From the NCBI GenBank assembly GCA_017503885.1, contig JAFVSF010000102.1:1-7029 (forward strand): 7,029 bases of DNA, in the 5' to 3' direction. The stretch comes from Clostridia bacterium. GTDB lineage: Bacteria; Bacillota; Clostridia; Christensenellales; Borkfalkiaceae. Shown here one piece after another: positions 1-6,523 of the stretch; within the stretch, counting starts at the first letter, position 1; each line of letters starts with the position of its first letter. The notes beneath the pieces are model-generated. The model saw only the letters and a list, made by a program, of their open reading frames with translations, did no database searches and had not been told where the DNA came from. The position numbers and the translations under genes are program-made.

Positions 1-1308
1 AACCTTATCGTTGACGTTTATTGTATCGTCACCACCTGGGATGAAAGCATTATTTCCTCTTATTATTCCTGCTATAAGCACGTCTTTTTTAAGTTCCATC
101 TTTTTAAGTGGAATTTGAGCGTATTCAAAATCTGGCATTACGATAAATTCTAACGCTTCTGCCTCTCCGTCTAAAAGGCTGTATAACGACTCTACTTTAC
201 TACCTACCGTTGCATTTAACGCTCTTGCGTATCTAACTAAAATGTCAGCGATAATATTCTTAGAAGAAACTATGCAGTCAAGTCCAAGTTTTTCGGAAAT
301 TGCCGAAAGGTCGTTTCTGTTTATTTTAGAAATAACTTTAGGTACGTTATGGCTCATAGCGTAAAAAGACATCAAAATGTTTTCCTCATCGCTACCTGTT
401 AGAGCAATTAAAGCATCTGTAGTCATAATACCTTCTTCTAAAAGAATTTCTTGCGACATACCGTCTCCACAAACAACGTCTACACCGTTTGGCAATGTTT
501 CGCAAAGTTCTTCACATCTTTCCTTATTTTTTTCAATTATCTTTACCGAAGTATGACCTTTCATAAGCATCTCGGTTAAGTAATGTGCTGTTTTGCTTCC
601 TCCTAAAATGATTACGTCTTTAGATTCCTTTTGAACAAACCCTAGTTCAGTAAGTACTTTATGAGTATCGGTTATTGCACAAACCACACATATTTTGTCC
701 CCTTCGCAAACGGTCATAGTTCCGTTTGGAATAAAGACTTCCTCACCACGCTCTATTACGGCAATAAGAAACTTTCCTGAAAATTTCTTTCTCATTTCCA
801 TAAGCGACATCTGTGCTATTTTTGAGCCTTTTTTAACTATGAGTTCAACTATTTCAAATTTTCTACTGGTAAAAGTATCAATCTTAATAGCAGACGGAAT
901 TTTTAACAAGTTATAGAGTGCCTCAGCCGTAAGTTTTTCGGGATTTATTGCCATAGAAAGGTCTAGGCTGTCTTTTATAAAAGCCATACTCTCTGTGTTA
1001 TATTCCGAATTTCTTATTCTTGCAACAGTTTGTTTTGCACCTAACTTTTTTGCAGCCAAACAACTGAGCATATTAAACTCATCAGAGCCAGTTACTGCAA
1101 TAAACAATTCTGTTTTTTCTATACCAGCCTCGTTTAATACGTCGCAAGAAATACCATTGCCACATATCGCCATAACGTCGTAAATGTTGGTTATTTCATT
1201 TATAACTTTTTGGTCGCTATCTACGCATAGAACGTCGTGACGCTCTTTTAAAAGACTACCTATGATAGTCTGTCCGATTTTACCACATCCAACTACAACT
1301 ACTCTCAT
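1..1308 (-). CDS. trkA: Trk system potassium uptake regulator TrkA (partial, C-terminus cut by window edge)
   Basis: This is a cytoplasmic regulatory subunit of Trk/Ktr-type K+ uptake, which binds NAD(H) or another nucleotide and gates a TrkH-like membrane partner that is not in this window. The 436 visible residues have the duplicated RCK layout typical of TrkA. A first Rossmann domain runs from residue 1 to about 120, with glycine motif GCGKIG at 7-12, the acidic D30 after strand 2, and the family-typical stretches AVTGSDEFNM and ARIRN. RCK_C follows at about 140-225. A second Rossmann-like domain runs from about 231 to 350 (VIILGGSKTA, IIEKNKERCEEL, GDGMSQEILLEEGI, ALTGSDEEN). Part of a second RCK_C runs from about 370 to the edge. 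TrkA proteins are usually about 450-460 residues, so only about 20 are missing. The start is the ATG at 1308-1306, preceded by TAGGAG beginning right after the stop of the upstream gene (12-bp gap), so it is probably co-transcribed. The glycine motif of the second domain is degenerate (GGSKTA). Confidence 0.93.
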   Translation of the reverse strand, partial: MRVVVVGCGKIGQTIIGSLLKERHDVLCVDSDQKVINEITNIYDVMAICGNGISCDVLNEAGIEKTELFIAVTGSDEFNMLSCLAAKKLGAKQTVARIRNSEYNTESMAFIKDSLDLSMAINPEKLTAEALYNLLKIPSAIKIDTFTSRKFEIVELIVKKGSKIAQMSLMEMRKKFSGKFLIAVIERGEEVFIPNGTMTVCEGDKICVVCAITDTHKVLTELGFVQKESKDVIILGGSKTAHYLTEMLMKGHTSVKIIEKNKERCEELCETLPNGVDVVCGDGMSQEILLEEGIMTTDALIALTGSDEENILMSFYAMSHNVPKVISKINRNDLSAISEKLGLDCIVSSKNIIADILVRYARALNATVGSKVESLYSLLDGEAEALEFIVMPDFEYAQIPLKKMELKKDVLIAGIIRGNNAFIPGGDDTINVNDKV

Positions 1309-1320
1309 ATAAGTCTCCTA

Positions 1321-1944
1321 TTACTGTAAACTTATACCGTTTGCTTTTGCAAAGACGTAGATTGCCTTTAAAGAACCGATTACGTCGGAATTATCTTTTA
1401 AATTAGCATTGACGTCTATAAACTTAAGGTTAAATGCAATTTTTATCGTTGCATCAAGCATTGACTTGGTAACACCAAGACCTTTTGCACTATCTATTGC
1501 ACCTGAAAGTTTAAAGCAAACTGGCACTTCCTTAAGTCTTTCCTCTGCCTTTGCACAAACGACTTGCCTCATTTCTTTAGCACAGTCTGCAAAAAGATTA
1601 AAATCAGTTCCTTCTACCAATTTACCGTAGTCGGCAACGTTTTCTACAAATGTCATTGCATCCTTTGAAAAATCATCTTTAAATGCACAAAGTTTAATTA
1701 AAATTGCTTGAAGATATGAATCGTAATCTGCAAACAAGTCCTTTCTTGCATACGCAAAATTTGGGTCTTTAGAAAAGATCCTATCGTACATATCTCCTAT
1801 TATCTTTATTACTGCGTTATAATTAATTTTGGATTTTTCAATTAGAATATCCGTTCTAGTCTTTTCCATTACTACCTCGGTTACAACATCTTTTTCGTTA
1901 TCCTCTGCTTTTTCTTCTACAAAAATTTCTTTTTCCCTTTGCAA
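1321..1944 (-). CDS. Hypothetical protein, mostly helical with acidic N-terminus; start uncertain
   Basis: I do not recognise this protein. The drawn version has 207 residues from a TTG codon at 1944-1942. Residues 1-36 are highly charged and acidic and look disordered. The rest looks like an all-helical globular domain, with no signal peptide, membrane segment or metal motif. The start is doubtful. The TTG has no Shine-Dalgarno sequence, only an A-rich stretch upstream. An in-frame ATG at 1869-1867 has GAGG five bases upstream and would give 182 residues. The frame also stays open upstream to 2079, through the gap after subunit A and into its last codons, with acidic protein-like content but no ATG, GTG or TTG. 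A +1 shift at the subunit A stop would therefore fuse the two reading frames. The stop codon at 1323-1321 directly abuts the trkA ribosome binding site, so the two are likely in one operon. It is a real coding region by position and composition; its function is unknown. Confidence 0.72.
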   Translation of the reverse strand: MQREKEIFVEEKAEDNEKDVVTEVVMEKTRTDILIEKSKINYNAVIKIIGDMYDRIFSKDPNFAYARKDLFADYDSYLQAILIKLCAFKDDFSKDAMTFVENVADYGKLVEGTDFNLFADCAKEMRQVVCAKAEERLKEVPVCFKLSGAIDSAKGLGVTKSMLDATIKIAFNLKFIDVNANLKDNSDVIGSLKAIYVFAKANGISLQ

Positions 1945-1968
1945 AGGTAACGTTTTTTTATCTAGATA

Positions 1969-1984
1969 GGAGGAAGAATCCTCC
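1969..1984 (-). other. Small hairpin burying a GGAGG sequence in the gap after subunit A
   Basis: On the minus strand GGAGGA, loop TTCT, then TCCTCC form a 6-bp stem. The GGAGG would be a perfect Shine-Dalgarno sequence, but no ATG, GTG or TTG lies at useful distance after it, and it is paired with its own complement. There is no T-run, so it is not a terminator. It lies about 50 bases past the subunit A stop, too far to be a typical frameshift stimulator. It may be chance, or a remnant or regulatory element. Confidence 0.35.
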
Positions 1985-2034
1985 GTTTCTACAAATTGGG
2001 GCTCTTCCGTCCTAAATATTAAATTTTCTTCAGA

Positions 2035-2050
2035 CTTATTTTTGCCCCTT
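2035..2050 (-). other. Candidate +1 frameshift context at the subunit A stop codon
   Basis: The minus-strand end of subunit A reads AAG GGG CAA AAA TAA G. AAGGGG can pair with the anti-Shine-Dalgarno sequence over six bases with one G-U pair, and it lies three bases before AAA, the codon that occupies the P site when TAA enters the A site. The arrangement parallels the prfB (RF2) +1 site, AGG GGG TAT CTT TGA C. A +1 shift enters the open frame that runs through 31 codons into the hypothetical gene. The stop here is UAA and the slip AAA to AAU is imperfect, so this remains a hypothesis. An indel in the A5 run (2043-2039) would look the same. Confidence 0.3.
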
Positions 2051-4477
2051 GATGCGAAAGGAATACACCCCTTTGGATTTTATTATTCCTACGCTAGGCA
2101 ACATTTTGCCTTTGCCCATACGACTTTCGAGAGGAACTTCACCACTTACAGAATGGTACATATTTCCCTCTTCATCTTCTATTGCAAGATAAATTTCACT
2201 GTCATCTGCAACAGCCTCTGCGAGAAGAACTTTCTCTTTACCCTCTCTGCCAAGGTCGGCAATTTTTATACCTTTTCTCGCTCTTGGAAGTTTGCCTAAA
2301 GTGTCTAAGAGAACTTTTTTAAACGTACCAAAAGAAGTTGCGACAACAACGTCGTATTCTTTATTTTCTTCAATTTGCATTGCAGTAATAAGTCTATCTC
2401 CGTCTGCAACGTCAACACCTTTTACACCACCGGATACTCTGCCATATTCTGGGAACGTATCGTGACAGTGAACGCACATACCAAGTTCTGTTGCAAAGAA
2501 GAATTCGCCGTTAGGTATTTCTTCTTCCACACCAATAACCTCGTCTTTATCTTTAAGTTTAATTGCTTGGAAAGAAGTCTTTGCAACTTTAAATTCGCTC
2601 CAAGGCGATAATCTTACCATACCACTAGCAGTATAGAAGAAAAGTTTACCTGCTGGCATTTCTTCATCTTTTACAGCAAAGAACGCTATCGGCTTTTCGC
2701 CAGTTTCAGCAATCTTGACAACTTGATTAAACTTAACGCCACCACTTTGTCCACCACTGCCTTCAGGTATAAATTCAAGGTCTATCTTATGGCAATTACC
2801 TTTATTTGTAAACGCATAAACCAAATGTTCGTTAGTTGTTTCCACCTTAAATTTAAACAATTCTCCCTTAACAGGTGTTTTATTGTTTGCATATTTTTTA
2901 TACGTAGTAGCCTTAACCTTTCTTATAAGGTCATTACCGTTTACACCTACTACGAAATCTTCAACGTATTTTTCTTGAACGTTGCCCATAGAAATCTCTT
3001 CGGCAGATGATACGATAATCGACCTTCTGTCGTCTTTATATTTCTTTTTAATAACGAGTATTTCCTTTTTAACAACGTCTTTTTGCTTTTTCTTGCTATC
3101 CACGATAGATTGCAACTCGTCGATAAGTTTTTTAAGTGCGTCAAGTTCATCTTTAAGATTGTTCACTTCAAGTTTTGTAATTCTTGCAAGTTTTAAATCG
3201 AGTATTGCTTGAGCTTGTCTTTCACTTATATCAAATCTCTTACGGAGATTTTGTTTAGCAGTAGGAGTATCTGGCGAGGTTTTAATAATTTTAATAACCT
3301 CGTCAATATTTGTTACTGCTATAATAAGACCTTCTAAAACGTGTGCTCTTTCTCTGTTTTTTGCAAGGTCGAATTTCGTTCTTCTAAGTATTACGCTAAT
3401 TTGGTAATCAACGTAATATTTAAGTATTTCCAAAAGCCCCATAAGTTTTGGTTTACCATCGGCAATAGCAACCATGTTAATACCATAAGAAACTTGAAGT
3501 TGGGTATTTTTGAAAAGAAAATCTAAAATAGGCTTTGGATTTACGTCTTTTTTAAGCTTTATAACAGCTCTCATACCAGATCTATCCGACTCGTCGGCTA
3601 TATCTGCAATTCCACCTAAAATGTCTTTATTAGCATCTTGAAGGCTTGCAATCTTAGAAAGAAGTTGAGCCTTGTTTACTTGATAAGGAATTTCACTTAT
3701 AACGAGATTCTTTTTGCCGTTTTCAGCGTTTTCAAGTTTAATTCTTGCCCTAATTTGAATTTTTCCCTTACCTGTTTCGTAAGCCGTTTTAAGGTCGTTA
3801 CCTGCTATGATATAACCACCCGTAGGAAAATCTGGACCTTTGATAACCTTCATCATTTCATCTAAGGTAATCTTTGGATTTTCAAGGTAAGCAACTGCTC
3901 CGTCAATAACCTCTGCTAAGTTATGGGTAGGTATATTTGTTGCAAGACCTACTGCAATGCCCGTTGCTCCGTTTACTAAAAGGTTTGGAAATCTACCTGG
4001 TAACGTTTCAGGCTCTTTGGTAGAGTCGTCAAAGTTGAGTTGCCAGTTGACAGTGTCTTTATCTAAGTCGGAAACAAGTTCTAATGCAAGTGGTTGAAGT
4101 TTAACCTCTGTATATCTCATTGCAGCGGCACTGTCACCGTCGATTGAACCAAAGTTACCGTGACCGTCTACGAGAGTGTTTCTCATATTGTAAGGCTGTG
4201 CAAGACGTACCATTGCGTCGTATACTGACGTATCGCCGTGTGGATGGTATTTTGCAAGACAGTCACCAACTACTCTCGCACTCTTTTTATAGCCTTTGTC
4301 TGGAGTAATTCCAAGGTCGTACATAGAATATAAAATTCTTCTTTGAACGGGCTTTAATCCGTCTTCAACTCTTGGAAGTGCTCTATCTAAAATAACGTAT
4401 TCCGCATAGGGGATCATTGATCTATGAAGAACTTCCTCTAACGGGCTTGATATTATTGAATCCTTAATTTCTTCCAT
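2036..4477 (-). CDS. parC: Type IIA DNA topoisomerase subunit A (topoisomerase IV ParC-like / GyrA family)
   Basis: This is the DNA breakage-reunion subunit of a type IIA topoisomerase. With the neighbouring ATPase subunit it passes one duplex through another in the cytoplasm. It has 813 residues, close to the usual GyrA/ParC length. The winged-helix/tower core covers about 30-490. Catalytic Tyr122 sits in AMRYTE with Arg121 before it, and the quinolone-pocket helix HPHGDTSVYD is at 78-87. A coiled-coil gate region with the ERQAQAILDLKL signature lies around 419-480. The C-terminal domain (about 505-813) shows repeated beta-pinwheel blade motifs, including YAFTNKG, YTASGMV and GRVSGGVKG. Blade 1 lacks the QRRGGKG GyrA box needed for DNA wrapping by gyrase; the equivalent stretch is around YKKYANNKTP (526-535). 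This favours topoisomerase IV, although a divergent gyrase is possible. The ATG at 4477 lies 3 bases after the subunit B stop, and its ribosome binding site (AAAGGAGGAG) is inside that gene, which suggests translational coupling. The stop is in a possible frameshift context. Confidence 0.92.
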   Translation of the reverse strand: MEEIKDSIISSPLEEVLHRSMIPYAEYVILDRALPRVEDGLKPVQRRILYSMYDLGITPDKGYKKSARVVGDCLAKYHPHGDTSVYDAMVRLAQPYNMRNTLVDGHGNFGSIDGDSAAAMRYTEVKLQPLALELVSDLDKDTVNWQLNFDDSTKEPETLPGRFPNLLVNGATGIAVGLATNIPTHNLAEVIDGAVAYLENPKITLDEMMKVIKGPDFPTGGYIIAGNDLKTAYETGKGKIQIRARIKLENAENGKKNLVISEIPYQVNKAQLLSKIASLQDANKDILGGIADIADESDRSGMRAVIKLKKDVNPKPILDFLFKNTQLQVSYGINMVAIADGKPKLMGLLEILKYYVDYQISVILRRTKFDLAKNRERAHVLEGLIIAVTNIDEVIKIIKTSPDTPTAKQNLRKRFDISERQAQAILDLKLARITKLEVNNLKDELDALKKLIDELQSIVDSKKKQKDVVKKEILVIKKKYKDDRRSIIVSSAEEISMGNVQEKYVEDFVVGVNGNDLIRKVKATTYKKYANNKTPVKGELFKFKVETTNEHLVYAFTNKGNCHKIDLEFIPEGSGGQSGGVKFNQVVKIAETGEKPIAFFAVKDEEMPAGKLFFYTASGMVRLSPWSEFKVAKTSFQAIKLKDKDEVIGVEEEIPNGEFFFATELGMCVHCHDTFPEYGRVSGGVKGVDVADGDRLITAMQIEENKEYDVVVATSFGTFKKVLLDTLGKLPRARKGIKIADLGREGKEKVLLAEAVADDSEIYLAIEDEEGNMYHSVSGEVPLESRMGKGKMLPSVGIIKSKGVYSFRIKGQK

Positions 4478-4480
4478 CTC

Positions 4481-6451
4481 TTACTCCTCCTTTGCCTTTA
4501 CTCTATCCATAAATGAATCTTCTTTATTAAAATCTGCATGTTCTGCAATGTAACTCTTTCTACCTTCCAAGTCGTCGCCCATAAGTGTTGTAATGAGTTT
4601 TTCTGCCTCGGTAGCATCTTCAATCGTAACTTGCATAAGCATTCTCTTTTTAGGATCCATAGTGGTATCCCAAAGTTGTTCTGGGTTCATTTCGCCAAGA
4701 CCTTTATATCTTTGAATTTGATAACCTCTACCAACCTGCTCAATTGCCTTTTGAAGTTCGTTATCATCGTATGCATAAACGGTAACGTCCTTTTTGTAGA
4801 CCTTGTAAAGAGGTGGCATACCAATGTAAACGTGTCCCTCTTGAATAAGTTGTTTCATATAACGGAAGAAGAAGGTTAAAAGAATTGCTCTTATATGTGC
4901 ACCGTCTTGGTCTGCATCTGAAAGTATAATTACTTTATGGTAATTTAAGTTGTTTATATTGAAATCGTTACCGATACCAGTACCGATTGCAGTTATTATC
5001 ATTCTAAACTCGTCGTTATTTAAAACGTCTTCGAGTTTCTTCTTTTCAACGTTAAGTGGTTTACCTCTAAGTGGTAAAATCGCTTGATGCTGACGGTCTC
5101 TACCCTGCTTTGCACTGCCACCTGCAGAATCACCCTCAACTATAAACACTTCGTTAAGTTCAGCCTTTCTGCTTGAACATGCGGCAAGTTTACCTATGAG
5201 TTTTGCAGAATCTGCACCACTTTTTGCCCTTGCGATTTCTTTAGCGTGACGTGCTGCGTTTCTAGCCTTTGCAGCACCTAAAGCCTTTTTAATCATCGCC
5301 TCGAAAATCTGCTTGTTTTTCTTGTTTTTAATAAGCCTATCAAGTTCTTCAATGGTTGCACTTTCTACTGCACTCTTTGCCTCTGGGTTGCCGAGTTTAG
5401 TCTTTGTTTGTCCGTCAAATTCAACGTTTTTCATTTTAACGGAAACGATTGCCGTCATACCTTCTCTAAAATCTTCGCCTTGAAGTGCAACGTCTTTATC
5501 TTTAACTAGATTGTTAGACTTTGCAAAATCGTTTAAAATTCTAGTAACGGCAGACTTAAAACCAACCTCATGCGTACCACCTTCTGGAGTAGGAATATTA
5601 TTAACGAAAGAGAAAATGCTTTCAGTATAACCGTCTGTATGCTGAATTGCAAATTCTACTGCGATACCGTCTTTTTCAGCCTTTGCGTAAACTGGCAAAT
5701 CGTAAAGTTTATTTTTTCCCTCGTCTAGATATAAAACGTAGTCTACTAAACCCCCGTCGTACTTGTAGGTTTTGCTATAAAATTTTTCGTCGTCTCTAAG
5801 ATCTGTAAACTTAATAGTCAAACCTCTATTTAAAAACGCTAATTCACGAAGACGTTTTGAAATAGTATCTTGAGAGAAAGTAACTGTTTCAAAAACTCTA
5901 GCATCTGGCTTAAAACGAACGTAAGTACCTTGCTTGTCCGTTTTCTTTCTAGTGTTTTTCATAGGACCTACGGGTTCGCCAGACATTATCTTTTTCTTCT
6001 CTTCGTTATAATAGCTATGGAATTCCATTTGGTAGATAGTACCTTTATACACTTCTACCTTGAGCCATTCTGAAAGTGCGTTTGTAACAGCAGCACCTAC
6101 ACCGTGAAGACCACTCGAAAAACTGTAGTTTTTATTATCGAATTTACCACCTGCGTGAAGTTGAGTAAATACGACTTGAAGTGCAGAAACCCCTGCCTCT
6201 TTATGTGTGTCGATAGGAATGCCTCTACCATTATCTTCAACGGAAACACTGCCGTCTTTATGTAAAACCACCTCGATTTTATCTGCATATCCGTTTGCTG
6301 CTTCATCAATGGCGTTATCAACGATTTCCCAAAGAATATGATGTAGACCTCTAGGACCTGTAGAACCGATATACATACCAGGTCTTACTCTTACTGCCTC
6401 AAGGCCTTCGAGTATTCTGATTACGTCTGAATTATAAGTGTTGTTAGACAT
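4481..6451 (-). CDS. parE: Type IIA DNA topoisomerase ATPase subunit B (topoisomerase IV ParE-like / GyrB family)
   Basis: This is the ATP-binding subunit of the type IIA topoisomerase, which partners the subunit A encoded immediately downstream. It has 656 residues from the ATG at 6451, typical of Gram-positive GyrB/ParE. The GHKL ATPase domain shows Glu42 and Asn46 in WEIVDNAIDEA, the DNGRGIP loop (73-79), GGKF (101-104) and the ATP lid GLHGVGA (114-120). The transducer domain carries the QTK motif (348-350), whose lysine contacts the gamma-phosphate. The TOPRIM domain follows: EGDSAGGSAKQGRD from 439, PLRGKPLNVEK (460-470) and the metal-binding acidic triad SDADQD (511-516). The signature QRYKGLGEMN is at 580-589. 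A TTG lies directly before the ATG, but GGAGGAG at 6463-6457 is better spaced for the ATG. The motifs alone mix GyrB-like (GQTKTKLGN) and ParE-like features; I lean to ParE because the partner lacks a GyrA box. It is the first gene after the promoter at 6513-6485. Confidence 0.93.
   Translation of the reverse strand: MSNNTYNSDVIRILEGLEAVRVRPGMYIGSTGPRGLHHILWEIVDNAIDEAANGYADKIEVVLHKDGSVSVEDNGRGIPIDTHKEAGVSALQVVFTQLHAGGKFDNKNYSFSSGLHGVGAAVTNALSEWLKVEVYKGTIYQMEFHSYYNEEKKKIMSGEPVGPMKNTRKKTDKQGTYVRFKPDARVFETVTFSQDTISKRLRELAFLNRGLTIKFTDLRDDEKFYSKTYKYDGGLVDYVLYLDEGKNKLYDLPVYAKAEKDGIAVEFAIQHTDGYTESIFSFVNNIPTPEGGTHEVGFKSAVTRILNDFAKSNNLVKDKDVALQGEDFREGMTAIVSVKMKNVEFDGQTKTKLGNPEAKSAVESATIEELDRLIKNKKNKQIFEAMIKKALGAAKARNAARHAKEIARAKSGADSAKLIGKLAACSSRKAELNEVFIVEGDSAGGSAKQGRDRQHQAILPLRGKPLNVEKKKLEDVLNNDEFRMIITAIGTGIGNDFNINNLNYHKVIILSDADQDGAHIRAILLTFFFRYMKQLIQEGHVYIGMPPLYKVYKKDVTVYAYDDNELQKAIEQVGRGYQIQRYKGLGEMNPEQLWDTTMDPKKRMLMQVTIEDATEAEKLITTLMGDDLEGRKSYIAEHADFNKEDSFMDRVKAKEE
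4484..4493 (-). promoter_or_regulatory. Ribosome binding site of subunit A, inside the end of subunit B
   Basis: AAAGGAGGAG is read on the minus strand within the last codons of subunit B (encoding KEE) and is followed by its TAA stop, GAG, and the ATG of subunit A. GGAGG is eight bases from that ATG. Ribosomes ending subunit B terminate directly over the next start region, which fits coupled, near-equal synthesis of the two subunits of the enzyme. Confidence 0.88.
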
Positions 6452-6456
6452 CAAAA

Positions 6457-6463
6457 CTCCTCC
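6457..6463 (-). promoter_or_regulatory. Ribosome binding site of subunit B (decides the ATG start)
   Basis: GGAGGAG read on the minus strand lies with GGAGG seven bases before the ATG at 6451-6449 but only four before the adjacent TTG at 6454-6452. The normal spacing of 6-9 bases favours the ATG, shortening the longest open frame by one residue. Confidence 0.85.
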
Positions 6464-6468
6464 ATTTT

Positions 6469-6491
6469 GTATACTATTAATACTAGTATAC
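6469..6491. promoter_or_regulatory. Inverted repeat over the -10 and start site (possible operator)
   Basis: Arms GTATACTA (6469-6476) and TAGTATAC (6484-6491) are perfect 8-bp inverted repeats with a 7-bp spacer. One arm covers the -10 box and the other lies just after the predicted start site, a position where a bound repressor would block RNA polymerase. In the transcript only one arm would be present, so an RNA hairpin is unlikely. I do not know the cognate regulator. AT-rich promoter sequence can give such symmetry by chance. Confidence 0.45.
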
Positions 6492-6513
6492 CATATATAT
6501 AGTGTTTAATCAA
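6485..6513 (-). promoter_or_regulatory. Sigma-A promoter of the topoisomerase operon (extended -10)
   Basis: On the minus strand, TTGATT (-35, 6513-6508) is separated by exactly 17 bases from TATACT (-10, 6490-6485). TG plus one base directly before the -10 makes an extended -10 element. Transcription would begin near 6478, giving a 5' leader of about 27 bases before the ATG at 6451. The lysK terminator upstream isolates it, so it probably drives subunit B, subunit A, the unknown gene and trkA. No other promoter was seen within this cluster. Confidence 0.85.
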
Positions 6514-6523
6514 GTTTTAAAGA

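Noticed and set aside
1959..1968. 10-bp palindrome TATCTAGATA in the gap after subunit A
   Set aside because: It is short and AT-rich, within a likely coding extension, and nothing else supports it as a site.
1969..1984. Hairpin after subunit A as a transcription terminator
   Set aside because: It is not followed by a T-run on the minus strand (an A-run follows instead), and downstream genes are closely packed with no new promoter.
2042..4308. Several plus-strand open frames of 60-95 codons across subunit A, and similar ones across the other genes
   Set aside because: They lie antisense to well-conserved genes, lack ribosome binding sites and have compositions expected from reverse reading of AT-rich coding DNA.
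6452..6454. TTG directly before the ATG as start of subunit B
   Set aside because: GGAGG would be only four bases away from the TTG but seven from the ATG, and ATG is the stronger start codon.
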